64,000 bases of DNA from a bacterium (GTDB lineage Bacteria; Verrucomicrobiota; Verrucomicrobiia; Limisphaerales; UBA11358), in NCBI GenBank assembly GCA_021813325.1, contig JAKALA010000014.1:1-64000 (forward strand), written 5' to 3'. Position numbers and translations under genes: made by a program. Shown here in pieces: positions 1 to 7,718 of the stretch (its first letter is position 1; the number at the start of each line of letters is the position of its first letter). The notes under the pieces were generated by a model. That model was not told the origin of the DNA. It saw only the letters and a program-made list of their open reading frames with translations, and made no database searches.

Positions 1-789
1 ATAGCCATACATGCGCAGCGTGGTTTCATTGACATCCAGGATTTTGCCGGTGGCCGGGTCATGCAGGAAAATGGCTTCGCCGGTGGCATTGAAAATTTCC
101 CGGTAGCTGCGTTCGCTGGCTTGGAGGGTTTCGGCGGCCAGCCGTTTTTCGGTGATGTCGATGGCCACGCCGTCCCAAATCACCGTTCGGCCATCGGTGT
201 GCCGGTGCGGATGGGAACGAAGCTGCACCCAACGGATTTGGCCGGATGGCGGGTGAATTTTGACCTCCGTCACGAAATCGGAAGTGTCGCGCAAACTGAT
301 GGCTTCCGCCGCCGCCAGCGCCGGGCGTTGTTCGGGATCGATTTGATCGAAGATCAGGGACGGATCGCATTGTCCAGCCTCGGCCGTGATGCCATGGAGT
401 TTTAGCACGCCGCTGCTGAGGTAGTTGAACCGCACCGTGCCGTCGCCTTCGCGGACGTATTGATAGACATAGCTGTCGGGAAGATGGTTGCCGAGGAGGC
501 GGAGTTGTTCTTCGCGGAGGCGCAATTCCGCCTCGGATTTGCGGATGCGGCTGAACCATCCTTGAATCAGGCCGAAGAGCATCAACCCGGTGATCGCCAC
601 GAAAACCCAGCCCTTGAAGATGCTGAGGTATTCCAACTTTTGGACATCCGCTGTAAGGCGATGCGCCCATGCGTCGCTGAATAAAATCCAAGCGCCGGCG
701 ACGATGAGATAGATGAGCGTGATTTTGTAGGCAGGCGACTGCCAATACTTGCTTTTACCCGTTGAAACTTTGGTGGGCGTTGATTTCAT
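1..789 (-). CDS. Membrane sensor protein with PAS domains (probable sensor histidine kinase), N-terminal part
   Basis: The frame opens at an ATG (complement of 787-789) and runs through base 1 without a stop, so only the first 263 residues are in the window. Two hydrophobic segments, at about residues 21-40 and 58-80, flank a short loop. A charged linker follows, then two PAS-like domains at roughly 95-215 and 225 onward; the second begins with the typical 'YREIFNATGEAIF'. The transmitter domain lies outside the window, so histidine kinase is the likeliest reading but a diguanylate cyclase is possible. It is transcribed away from pabA, and the 380 bases between them would hold both promoters. 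Confidence 0.8.
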   Translation of the reverse strand, partial: MKSTPTKVSTGKSKYWQSPAYKITLIYLIVAGAWILFSDAWAHRLTADVQKLEYLSIFKGWVFVAITGLMLFGLIQGWFSRIRKSEAELRLREEQLRLLGNHLPDSYVYQYVREGDGTVRFNYLSSGVLKLHGITAEAGQCDPSLIFDQIDPEQRPALAAAEAISLRDTSDFVTEVKIHPPSGQIRWVQLRSHPHRHTDGRTVIWDGVAIDITEKRLAAETLQASERSYREIFNATGEAIFLHDPATGKILDVNETTLRMYGY

Positions 790-1170
790 GTTTCTGCACT
801 ACAAAACTGGGCCGCATCGTGTTGGCTTGTTCGCTTCAGACGGTGGCCAAATGTATGATGGCCGCCTGAAATGGCTTCCAAGTTGCAAGGCTGTTCGGAG
901 CTTCTGAAGTTGGGAAAATATCCACCCGCAATGCGATATTCAAGCCCAACCGGCATTTCTTCGACCAACCGTTGTTTTCTTGAATTCAGCTTTCCGTGAA
1001 GGCCAAAGGGTTGAAATGCCCGGCCATTCGCAACGGCAACGCTCCTTGGCTTTCCGGTGGACGAGGCCGTTCAACGTCCGGCAGCCATTTGTGGAGCGCA
1101 TTGCCACGGCAAAGTTCCCTGTGCTAAAGACTTTCATTCTGTTGGCAATCCGTTAATCTGCCGGCCAGCG
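790..1170. other. Intergenic region between divergent genes
   Basis: About 380 bases between the sensor protein and pabA. Short open frames exist on both strands, but none has a recognisable product or a convincing ribosome binding site. I see no tandem repeat or strong hairpin here. It presumably holds the two divergent promoters, which I cannot place. Confidence 0.5.
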
Positions 1171-1740
1171 ATGATCTTGGTTTTAGACAACTACGATTCC
1201 TTCACCTATAACCTGGTTCAGTATTTGGGGGAACTGGGCGTGGCCATGCAGGTCCGGCGCAACGACGAGGTGACAATCGATCAAATCCGGTCGCTCAAGC
1301 CGGCGCGTATTCTGGTATCGCCCGGGCCGTGCTCGCCCCGCGAAGCCGGCTTGGCCAACGACGTCATCCGCGCTTTTGCCTCTGAAAACGTGCCGATCTT
1401 TGGCGTGTGCCTCGGCCATCAATGCATCGGGCATGCGTTCGGCGCCGAGGTGGTGGTGAATTACCGCATGATGCACGGCAAAGTGTCGCCCATCAAACAC
1501 AACGGCAAAGATTTGTTTGCCGGCCTGCCCAACCCCTTCCTGGCGACGCGCTATCATTCCCTCGTCATCAAACGCGATACGTTGCCCGCCGTGCTTGAAA
1601 TCACCGCCGAAACGGACGAGGGTGAAATCATGGGAGTGAAACACAAAACGCTGCCGATCTGGGGCGTGCAGTTTCATCCCGAAAGCATATTGACCGAGAG
1701 TGGAAGAACGATTTTAAAGAACTTTTTGAAATTGAAATGA
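1171..1740 (+). CDS. pabA: Glutamine amidotransferase component of anthranilate/aminodeoxychorismate synthase (TrpG/PabA)
   Basis: A cytoplasmic class I glutamine amidotransferase of 189 residues, the normal length. It releases ammonia from glutamine for TrpE or PabB in tryptophan or folate synthesis. It opens with '[20 protein letters not shown]'. The catalytic triad is visible: Cys80 in 'GVCLGHQC', His169 and Glu171 in 'FHPES', with the oxyanion loop 'SPGPCSP' near 50. The reading frame continues 38 codons upstream, but the family start is the ATG at 1171. No TrpE/PabB partner lies next to it, so sequence alone cannot separate TrpG from PabA; the enzyme may serve both. The stop overlaps the panD start by 4 bases, which implies translational coupling. 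Confidence 0.92.
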   Translation: MILVLDNYDSFTYNLVQYLGELGVAMQVRRNDEVTIDQIRSLKPARILVSPGPCSPREAGLANDVIRAFASENVPIFGVCLGHQCIGHAFGAEVVVNYRMMHGKVSPIKHNGKDLFAGLPNPFLATRYHSLVIKRDTLPAVLEITAETDEGEIMGVKHKTLPIWGVQFHPESILTESGRTILKNFLKLK

Positions 1741-2105
1741 CCATGCAAGTATTTTTGCTCAAATCCAAAATTCATCGCGCCACGGTGACGGGCGGCGATG
1801 TGAACTATGAGGGCAGTTTGACCATTTCCAGCGATCTGATGGAGAAATGCGGCTTGCAGGAATACGAAAAAATCCTGTGCGGCAACATGGCCAACGGGAA
1901 TCGATGGGAAACCTATGTCATTCGCGGCAAGAAAGGCGCGGGCGAAATTATCATGAACGGCGCCGTGGCGCATCTGGGCAAAAAGGGCGATGTGCTGACC
2001 ATTATGAATTTTGCCGCCGTCCCGGTGAAGAAAGCCAAGAAATGGAAGCCGCAGGTAATCGTTCTGGGTAAAGGAAACAAGATCATCGGCACCCGCGGCA
2101 TTTGA
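1737..2105 (+). CDS. panD: Aspartate 1-decarboxylase (pyruvoyl enzyme)
   Basis: Makes beta-alanine from aspartate for pantothenate and coenzyme A. The 122-residue product has the family core '[12 protein letters not shown]' (residues 7-18) and the self-cleavage site Tyr24-Glu25-Gly26-Ser27, where cleavage between Gly and Ser turns the serine into the pyruvoyl cofactor. The catalytic Lys is in the N-terminal 'KSK' and the conserved Asn-Gly-Ala segment lies near residue 72. Two starts are possible: 1737, which overlaps the pabA stop as ATGA, and 1743, which matches the usual 'MQ' opening better. Neither has a clear Shine-Dalgarno, fitting reinitiation after pabA. The joint transcript pairs a folate/tryptophan step with coenzyme A supply. 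Confidence 0.93.
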   Translation: MTMQVFLLKSKIHRATVTGGDVNYEGSLTISSDLMEKCGLQEYEKILCGNMANGNRWETYVIRGKKGAGEIIMNGAVAHLGKKGDVLTIMNFAAVPVKKAKKWKPQVIVLGKGNKIIGTRGI

Positions 2106-2209
2106 TGGTGCCTCGCCGCAGGCGGTCAGCGGGAATGCTCGACGCCGCATTGTCAGGACTGCCTTCCAGCCGGGAAAATTCCACAGCCCGCAGGACGCGT
2201 TGGGAGGCA

Positions 2210-2419
2210 CAATCCCAAACCTCCCGTTTGCGCAACGGGTCGTTGTCTGGCTAATCCTAAACCTCATCTTCGCGCAACGACTTGTTCCGCTCGTAATGCT
2301 AAACAACTTGTTCCTGCAACTCATCGTTACAGGCGCAATACTAAATAAAATTTTCGCGCAACGACTCGTTTTGATTAAGATGCTAAACTTTGGTTTCTCG
2401 GAATTGGTTTGTCCAAGTA
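2210..2419. repeat. Degenerate 42-bp tandem repeat, five units
   Basis: Units start at 2210, 2252, 2294, 2336 and 2378. Each carries a variant of 'AATNCTAAAC' near its start and of 'CGCAACGACTCGTT' in its middle. The core 'AACGACTCGTT' is an odd palindrome (AACGA-C-TCGTT), so each unit offers a two-fold site. Since 42 is divisible by 3, frames through the array on both strands look like 14-residue protein repeats, but neither has a credible gene context. The last unit ends 25 bases before the winged-helix gene at 2445. Confidence 0.8.
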
Positions 2420-2434
2420 GTAAAGTCCTATAAT
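2404..2434 (+). promoter_or_regulatory. Possible promoter of the winged-helix regulator gene
   Basis: A perfect TATAAT lies at 2429-2434, with a weak -35-like TTGGTT at 2404-2409 (19-base spacer). Transcription would start within a few bases of the ATG at 2445, giving an almost leaderless message. The -35 falls inside the last 42-bp repeat unit, so proteins bound to the array could regulate it. The motif is seen; the activity is inferred. Confidence 0.4.
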
Positions 2435-2444
2435 TATCAAGCAA

Positions 2445-2798
2445 ATGAGCGCTTCCAGCCCGAATGTGCCTGCAAACCCGTCCACGTCACCTGCGTCCCG
2501 CCTGCCAAAGCTGGATCCGGTGAAGGTGATGTTTGCGTTAGGCAGTGCGTTTCGCTGGCCGGTTATCCAACTTCTTGCCGATGGCCGCGAAATGAGCATT
2601 ACCCAGGGGGCAACCCTGACCGGCTGCACGGTAGTGAATTTCAGCAAACATTTGGGCGTGATGTTGGCGGCCGGCGTGGTCAATTGCCGCCGGGGCGAAG
2701 ACCGGCGGCAGACGATTTTCTACATCCCCGCCGGGCGCCGGCCCGCGCCGGGTGTGATTGACTATGGCTTTTGCCAGATTGATGTGCGCGGCGGATGA
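2445..2798 (+). CDS. Winged-helix DNA-binding protein, ArsR-like
   Basis: A 117-residue protein with a Pro/Ser-rich N-terminus of about 22 residues and then a winged-helix fold. The segment 'LDPVKVMFALGSAFRWPVIQ' matches the first helices of ArsR-type repressors. Residues 50-85 give the helix-turn-helix ('ITQGATLTGCTVVNFSKHLG'), followed by a wing with 'RRQTIFYIP'. There is no obvious metal-binding Cys cluster, so the ligand is unknown. The target is also unknown; the palindromic 42-bp array directly upstream is a reasonable candidate for autoregulation. The gene stands alone, with repeat DNA downstream. Confidence 0.7.
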   Translation: MSASSPNVPANPSTSPASRLPKLDPVKVMFALGSAFRWPVIQLLADGREMSITQGATLTGCTVVNFSKHLGVMLAAGVVNCRRGEDRRQTIFYIPAGRRPAPGVIDYGFCQIDVRGG

Positions 2799-2839
2799 AC
2801 CGTGCCAGTTGTGCGGGAGCCAGCCAGGGCAAACGCCAC

Positions 2840-3075
2840 ACGCACCGCGAACCACGGGAAAATAACGCGGCTCACTTTGGTTTGTCCCATCACCGTGCCA
2901 GCTCCCAACCGGTAAATGACCGGCGTTTCCCAAACGTTGCTCTTTTTCGCGTTTTGGGCGTCTTTCGCGGTTTCGATTGCGGCATTTCAGTTCAAAAGAG
3001 AGAGACCGGCGCGCCGCCAGTCCCACGCTGCCTGGCCCGCTTCACCCCTCAATTCAACTGCCTGGTTCCGGTTTC
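2840..3075. repeat. Dispersed intergenic repeat, copy A
   Basis: Roughly 235 bases shared with copy C near 9.2-9.5 kb. The best-conserved part runs from 'ttcgcgttttgggcgtcttt' through 'ggcatttcagttcaaaagag' to 'cccctcaattcaa'. It contains no gene. The rest of this intergenic stretch (2799-3152) shows nothing else that I recognise. Confidence 0.7.
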
Positions 3076-3152
3076 AAAAAATTAATTTTTTCACCCATTG
3101 GATGGGAGAAGGTGGCCGCAGACCGGATGAGGGTCGTGGGGAAAAATAATAA

Positions 3153-3800
3153 TCAACCCGGATAGGCCCGGACAATTTTCATCGTTTCGACGCTGACGGT
3201 GCAGACGCTTTGAAGGAGATCAATTACCTTTTCCTTGTGTTCGGCGAAACGGTAGGTGTTGAATTTTTCGGCCACGGTGGGATCGCTGATTTTGTGTTCT
3301 TTCCACTGGTCGAGCACCCATTCCAGCGCGCTGCGGTTGCCGAGTTGATATGTCCACGCTTCCGGCGGGATGCCGCTCAAGGTTGTTTCCGCATCAATTT
3401 CAATGATGCCGTTGGCTTTGTCGGCTTTGAGCTTGGGTTTTAATTTTGGTTTGACGTCAAATAACGGTTCGGTAGGGCGGCATTGCTGCGCCGCCTCCCT
3501 TTCGCCTAGGTTGAGCGGCAGTTCAACCCTACCAACCGCAGTTTCCTTGCGGTCGTGGCGTTCGAGCGGGAAGGGTTTGGCTTTTTCATAATCCAGATGC
3601 ATGGCCATGAGTTCCTTGCCCCACTTGGCCCACTTGGCCCATTGCCGGAAATCCGCGTAGAACGGCAGGCGCGGAAATTCCCGCTTGAGATTGATTTCGT
3701 ATTTGGCGCGGTAGGCCGGATGATGCAGCACGGCGTAGGTGTAATGAAAAATGTCGCGCTTGGTGATTTTGGCCTCGCCGTAATGCTGCCGGAATTGTTT
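3153..3800 (-). pseudogene. Type ISP restriction-modification enzyme, C-terminal remnant
   Basis: The frame has no start of its own. Read upward it is open to about 3800, where the neighbouring methylase gene ends. It encodes the family's C-terminal region: 'KRDIFHYTYAVLHHPAYR', then 'FPRLPFYADFRQWAKWGKEL', ending in the alpha-helical target-recognition tail. The matching N-terminal part lies at 5868-7004 on the same strand. The central part that should hold the N6-methylase catalytic motif NPPY is absent from the window. The fragment also contains a 63-base palindromic insertion at 3471-3533 that keeps the frame open. With no start and no core domain, it is almost certainly inactive. Confidence 0.85.
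3471..3533. repeat. REP-like three-stem element inserted in coding sequence
   Basis: The outer stem GGTAGGG (3471-3477) pairs with CCCTACC (3527-3533). Inside are two perfect hairpins: GGCGGC (3476-3481) with GCCGCC (3490-3495), and GGTTGA (3509-3514) with TCAACC (3523-3528). Its length of 63 bases leaves the reading frame of the host gene intact and adds about 21 residues that disrupt an otherwise smooth family match. Confidence 0.7.
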
Positions 3801-4679
3801 TTAATAAGTCAGCAAAAGCCGGTCAGTGATTTCTTCAGCCTCCAAACTTTGACCTTCCATTTGAAAACGCTTTAGCATTGAACGCCCACAATGCACGTCT
3901 AATTCCCGTTCAAACAAGCCGTCTGGCAACTCAAATTTGCAAAACAAATCACCAGACTTTTTCGTCCCATCTATGCTCAACGCTACGGATACGCCACGCG
4001 ATTTACATGATTCAATTGCCGCGAACAAATCATTCAGTTGAAAATCCTGGGCACCGTAAAGGATCGTTTGGGTGTAGCTGTAAGGCGGATCACAATAAAC
4101 CAAGTCACCGGCTTGAGCATCCTCCATTACTTCACGATAATCAGCTAGTCGAACTTCCACATGGGCGACGCGTGCGTGCCAGTCGTCAACGCGGTCATTG
4201 AATTTGCGCGGCGGAATTGGGTCGTGGATTCCGCAAGGCGTTGACATGAACCCATCGCTTTTGCGAAACCGCACCACGCCGCCGTAGCAAGCCCGACAAA
4301 GAAAAAGCAGGTCAGCTCCATTCGGACTCGCATTGTAGGCGGCTTTTATCTTCTCGTAAGCGGCCACCTTGTCATCCTTGGCGGATTGCTGCCATCGTTC
4401 CGCATACCAGTATTTCAGTGTTTCTGGATCGCGGACCAAGGTTTCCCATATTTCAACCAGCGGAGGAAACACATCCGACGCAATGCCAATTTCAGGGGCG
4501 ATGGTAGCCATCACGGCACCACTGCCAATAAATGGTTCAAAATAGCGCTTAAAGTCACGAGGAAATTCAGCAGCGATTTGCGCGGCAAACCGCTGTTTGT
4601 TACCGATCCACTTCAACAGTTGGCCTTTTGGAGGCTGAATGGATGCCTGATCGTAGTTCTTAAAAATTGCCAACTGCAT
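3801..4679 (-). CDS. D12-class (Dam-like) adenine-N6 DNA methyltransferase
   Basis: Transfers methyl from S-adenosylmethionine to adenine in its recognition site, protecting host DNA. The start at 4679 gives 292 residues, beginning 'MQLAIFKNYD'. The typical D12 opening 'LLKWIGNKQRF' spans residues 21-31. Motif I 'FIGSGAV' (50-56) binds the cofactor, and the catalytic motif 'DPPY' is at 197-200. A longer frame to 4814 would overlap the controller gene and its operator and lacks family similarity, so I reject it. The gene is divergent from a controller-type regulator with about 90 bases between them. The sequence is intact, so it may work as an orphan methylase now that its nuclease partner seems frameshifted. 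Target sequence unknown. Confidence 0.88.
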   Translation of the reverse strand: MQLAIFKNYDQASIQPPKGQLLKWIGNKQRFAAQIAAEFPRDFKRYFEPFIGSGAVMATIAPEIGIASDVFPPLVEIWETLVRDPETLKYWYAERWQQSAKDDKVAAYEKIKAAYNASPNGADLLFLCRACYGGVVRFRKSDGFMSTPCGIHDPIPPRKFNDRVDDWHARVAHVEVRLADYREVMEDAQAGDLVYCDPPYSYTQTILYGAQDFQLNDLFAAIESCKSRGVSVALSIDGTKKSGDLFCKFELPDGLFERELDVHCGRSMLKRFQMEGQSLEAEEITDRLLLTY

Positions 4680-4724
4680 TTGTGTTTTGAGTGTGTTTAA
4701 TCTGCGGCATAAAAGCAAGCCCGA

Positions 4725-4763
4725 AGTATCCGAATTTGGGATAATATCCTCAGTTCGGATACT
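4725..4763. promoter_or_regulatory. Controller-protein operator (nested palindromes) in divergent promoter
   Basis: AGTATCCGAA (4725-4734) and TTCGGATACT (4754-4763) form a perfect 10-bp inverted repeat. Between them lies a second palindrome, GGATA-A-TATCC (4739-4749). The arrangement sits between the methylase (start 4679) and the controller gene (start 4772), as C-boxes do in controlled restriction-modification systems. The last arm ends 8 bases before the controller's GTG, so a bound protein would cover its own translation start. Confidence 0.7.
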
Positions 4764-4771
4764 CTGGGGCA

Positions 4772-5011
4772 GTGAAAAGCATCGCCAGCAAATATCAGGA
4801 GACACTTCAATCATTGCTCCGCCAAGTTCGCACCGACGCAGGACTCACGCAGGCTGAACTCGCACTCCGATTAAAGGTTCCCCAGTCAGTCGTAAGCAAA
4901 TATGAATCGGGTGAGCGCCGGCTGGATATTCTTGAACTCCGGCAAGTATGCAATGCTATTGGCTTGAATTTAGCCGACTTCACGCGGCGGTTGGAAAAGG
5001 AAATCACATGA
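4772..5011 (+). CDS. XRE-family controller (C) protein of a restriction-modification system
   Basis: A 79-residue helix-turn-helix protein of the size of known C proteins. The XRE fold covers residues 10-70, with 'TQAELALRLKVPQSVVSKYE' as turn and recognition helix, then 'SGERRLDILELRQVCNAIGL'. It starts at a GTG (4772); no ATG is available, and the region just upstream is the operator at 4725-4763 rather than a Shine-Dalgarno, suggesting a leaderless or weakly translated message. The stop overlaps the start of the putative nuclease (ATGA at 5008-5011), the usual C-R gene order. Expected role: delay nuclease and balance methylase expression after entry into a new host. Confidence 0.85.
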   Translation: MKSIASKYQETLQSLLRQVRTDAGLTQAELALRLKVPQSVVSKYESGERRLDILELRQVCNAIGLNLADFTRRLEKEIT

Positions 5012-5860
5012 AACCAGATCAAAGATTTACCAGCTTGGACAAAGCTTTCTGGGCACATGTGCGCTCGATCAGCGAAGAGCTTGGCTATACCGATAGAAAA
5101 ACCAAGGAGATCCGAATCCCAAATCACGCCGACTTGGCTCTCGCACTAAAGCAGCTTTCGCTTTCAGCAGATCATTTGACCAACAAGGATGGTTCTCCAA
5201 GCGCTTTCGCATTACGCCTGCATGCCTACTTTGCATATCGCGCAGAAATTTTGAATAAACAGGTGCGTCCATTGTTGATGAACGCCGGTGAAGCCGAAGC
5301 GCTGTTTCAAAAAGTCCGTCGAGAACTCCGCTCGACAACGACAATCACGATGAACAAGCAGAAAGGCAAAAAGAAGAAACCCGCTTTCCTGACAAGCATC
5401 GTCAATATGCTGATAGATGCTAAGCGGAATAACTTGCCGTGCAATTTAGACCCTCGACAACTCACCAGTGCCACTCGGAAAGGCTTGCCTGTCCGCACGC
5501 TGGCGCGACGCGTGGACGGGGCTTTCCCATCGGTCATCAATCCGGTCGCGTTGTGGGAAATCAAGGAGTAACCATACCACTACTTTTGGCAGCCGTGTGG
5601 CCGATGGAGTTTATGAAACGCTGCTCGACGGAATGGAATTGGAAGAGTTGAAAATAAACGAAGGAATCCATATCCGGCATTATTTGTTTCTGGACAGTGA
5701 ATACACTTGGTGGCAATGCGGACGATCTTATTTGTGCCGTGTCATTGACATGATGCACATGGGCTATGTGGATGAAGTGATGTTTGGGAAAGAAGTAGTC
5801 GAGAGGCTTCCTGCTCTGATTCAAGAATGGATTCAAGCCGTTCAATCAACCAAGCCTTGA
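5008..5860 (+). pseudogene. Putative type II restriction endonuclease, frameshifted
   Basis: Starts at the ATG at 5008, overlapping the controller gene. The first frame encodes 187 residues ('MKPDQRFTSLDKAFWAHVRS' onward) and stops at TAA 5569-5571 just after 'NPVALWEIKE'. The next frame continues at once with 'HTTTFGSRVADGVYETLLDG' and 'YTWWQCGRSYLCR', and runs to 5860. Joining them gives about 283 residues; 'WEIKE' followed by Tyr and 'TTTFGSR' looks like an uninterrupted PD-(D/E)XK-type core. Four bases (5569-5572) stand where six would be expected, so a 2-base deletion is the simplest explanation. The nuclease assignment rests on context and weak motif similarity; a sequencing error or programmed shift is possible. 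Confidence 0.6.
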
Positions 5861-5867
5861 CGAAAAT

Positions 5868-7004
5868 TCAAAACATGACTTCGTTGGCGTGCAGTTCGTT
5901 TTTGTATTTCCGCAGCAGGACTTCGCGCGGGAGATATTCAATCAAATCGCAAATGTAGGTGCCGGTGCCGGTGGCGGGGTCAAGAATCTCCACGTTCTTA
6001 TCCGCCAACCCGCGCCCGAAATGCCGGTGCAGCAGCGTGTCGGTGGAGCGCACCATGAAATCCACAATCTCGCCCGGCGTATAGACGATGCCGAGCCGGT
6101 CAGCACCCTTGGGATTGTAGGCTTTGTAAAAATTCTCGTAGATGACCTTGAGAAAGGTCTGCTTTTCCTTGGGGCTGACGATACTGGTGGCGTGTGCCTT
6201 GATGCACTCGTAGTAATGTTTGATCTGGCCGAGCGTGTCGCGCTTGGTCTGGCCGGTGAAGAAGGTTTTTTCCACCTCGCGCAGTTCGCGGGCGATGTTG
6301 TTTTCCTCCATCAACTGCGTGTCGCTGAAAATGGAGAGAAAAATTTCCTCGGTCAGAATGTGCTGGATGAGCATTTCATCCACGTCATCCGCGTTGACGG
6401 CGGGATTGATGGCCGAGCGGCACAGCGCGAGAAAGGTTTGGCGGCGCTGGCGGAAATCGCCGTTGAGCTGCCCCTGTTTGAGAATCATGCCGCGCAGCGT
6501 GGTGACAATGTTGGGGATGTCGCTCTTAAACCGCTCGACGGCCACCTTGAACTCGCGCACTTCGGGATGCTCAAAACTGACGTAAGCGGTGAGCAATTCG
6601 TCCAGCGCTTCGGTCTTGGCAAACGGCGTGGAAAAGAGCCGCGCACCGTCCTGATACAGAATGGCCGTCTGCGAATCTTCAAAAAGAATGTTGGAGTCAG
6701 GATAGCCCTTGTCGAATTTCTTTTTGATCTCGTCGTCAAGGTCATCGTCGCTGTCCTTGCTTTCCCAAAAGCCATAGTCGAGGCGAAGGATGTTTTTCAG
6801 CGTGCCGTCGGGCGTGACGCGCCGGTGTTTGCGGGGGTTGAAATAATCCAATTCCTCGACCAGCAACAAATCACGCGGGCGGGCGTAGGCGTTGATGAGA
6901 TTGGAAAAAGCGCGGCGAACCGTGGTTTCCTTGGTAGAACCCCCGAAGCGAATAATCTGATCCACCTCGGAACGGTAAGTTTGAATTGGCCCTAGATTTG
7001 GCAT
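5868..7004 (-). pseudogene. Type ISP restriction-modification enzyme, N-terminal remnant
   Basis: 378 residues from an ATG at 7004. The product follows the N-terminal half of large single-chain ISP enzymes: 'GPIQTYRSEVDQIIRFGGST' at the start, the nuclease/helicase-proximal region, then 'EKQTFLKVIYENFYKAYNPK', 'RLGIVYTPGEIVDFMV' and the cofactor-binding motif I 'LDPATGTGTYICDL' near residue 345. It breaks off after 'ELHANEVM', where intact proteins continue with the methylase core, and runs into a stop 2 codons later. The C-terminal end of the same gene is at 3153-3800. The central several hundred residues have been replaced by the methylase-controller-nuclease cassette, so neither piece should be active as an ISP enzyme. 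Confidence 0.85.
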
Positions 7005-7068
7005 CGCACTTGGGCGAAGCCGCGAACCACAGGAAATTCAAAAAGAAAGAGGCGCGGACTCGTCGCAC

Positions 7069-7187
7069 CCTGTCCCGAGGCACCTGGAAGCGCCTGTCAA
7101 ACGAGGTAACGCCAAGCCGCGCCCATTTGGGCGCGCTCGGTCGGTTCGTTTGACGGGCTTGAGAAAATTTCCAGGTTTTCGGGACAG
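7069..7187. repeat. Long imperfect palindrome (REP/MITE-like)
   Basis: Nested arms pair around the centre CGCGCCC-attt-GGGCGCG (7118-7135). GTCAAACGA (7096-7104) pairs with TCGTTTGAC (7146-7154), and the outer arm CTGTCCCGA...ACCTGG (7070-7087) pairs with CCAGG...TCGGGACAG (7171-7186). Unpaired bulges separate the blocks. No coding potential. Confidence 0.75.
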
Positions 7188-7344
7188 CCCGTAGCCGTAG
7201 CTACGCAAAGTTGTTGGTTAAATTATTTCGTCGTGTTTTTATTTTTCCGTCAGAGGCGAGTTTGCGATGGAAGTTTATCCGCGTCAATCCGCGTTCGGTG
7301 CGGGCATCTTTTAGGGGGGGCCAACTGGCCGTTCCGAACCGCCG

Positions 7345-7540
7345 GTTAGCCGGATGTGCCGCATCCAGGGCTGGAACTGAAATTGAGTTGGAAGTCCGTT
7401 TTGATGTCGGTTAAAACGAAACTCCGCAGTTGGAACGAACCGCGAACCCCGCGAAATACGCGAACAAAGCGGGGATTGCTTTGGCTGGTCCCGTAACCAT
7501 GCGATTACTCAGCAGGCAAATGTCCGGTTTACCGGGTTAC
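7345..7540. repeat. Dispersed intergenic repeat, copy B
   Basis: Shares 'ccgcatccagggct', 'aaactccgcagttgga' and 'accatgcgattactcagcag' with copy C at 9153-9477, at similar spacing. It lacks the 3' part that copies A and C share. No gene inside. Confidence 0.65.
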
Positions 7541-7718
7541 CGCCATGGCGCACAAATTGGCCCGCATCCTCTGGCATCTCCTGAAATTCAAGCAACCCTT
7601 CAACCCGGAAATTTCCGCCACGAAGAAGAAAAAATGCGCCGCAAAAAACTCACCAGATTACAAAATACAGCCGCTGCCCTCGGTTACCGCTTGTTTCTCA
7701 GGAGGCACAGGGTCTTGA

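Larger units (their letters stand above)
7005..7718. other. Gene-free repeat-rich region
   Basis: About 700 bases without a credible gene. It holds a 119-base imperfect palindrome (7069-7187) and copy B of the dispersed repeat (about 7345-7540). Short open frames here have no recognisable product. It looks like an accumulation zone for palindromic elements next to the broken defence gene. Confidence 0.6.

Noticed and set aside
2210-2419. Possible CRISPR array
   Set aside because: Units are contiguous and degenerate with no constant repeat separated by unique spacers, and no cas genes are near.
1674-2444. A 256-codon minus-strand open frame with 14-residue repeats
   Set aside because: It runs antisense through panD, and the repeats are only the 42-bp array read in frame; the plus-strand frame (2200-2433) is equally repetitive and no more credible.
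4680-4814. 45-codon upstream extension of the Dam-like methylase
   Set aside because: It would cover the operator palindromes and the start of the controller gene, and methylase similarity begins only after the ATG at 4679.
5889-6995. A 368-codon plus-strand open frame
   Set aside because: Shadow of the ISP gene; the minus-strand reading has strong family motifs and the plus reading has none.
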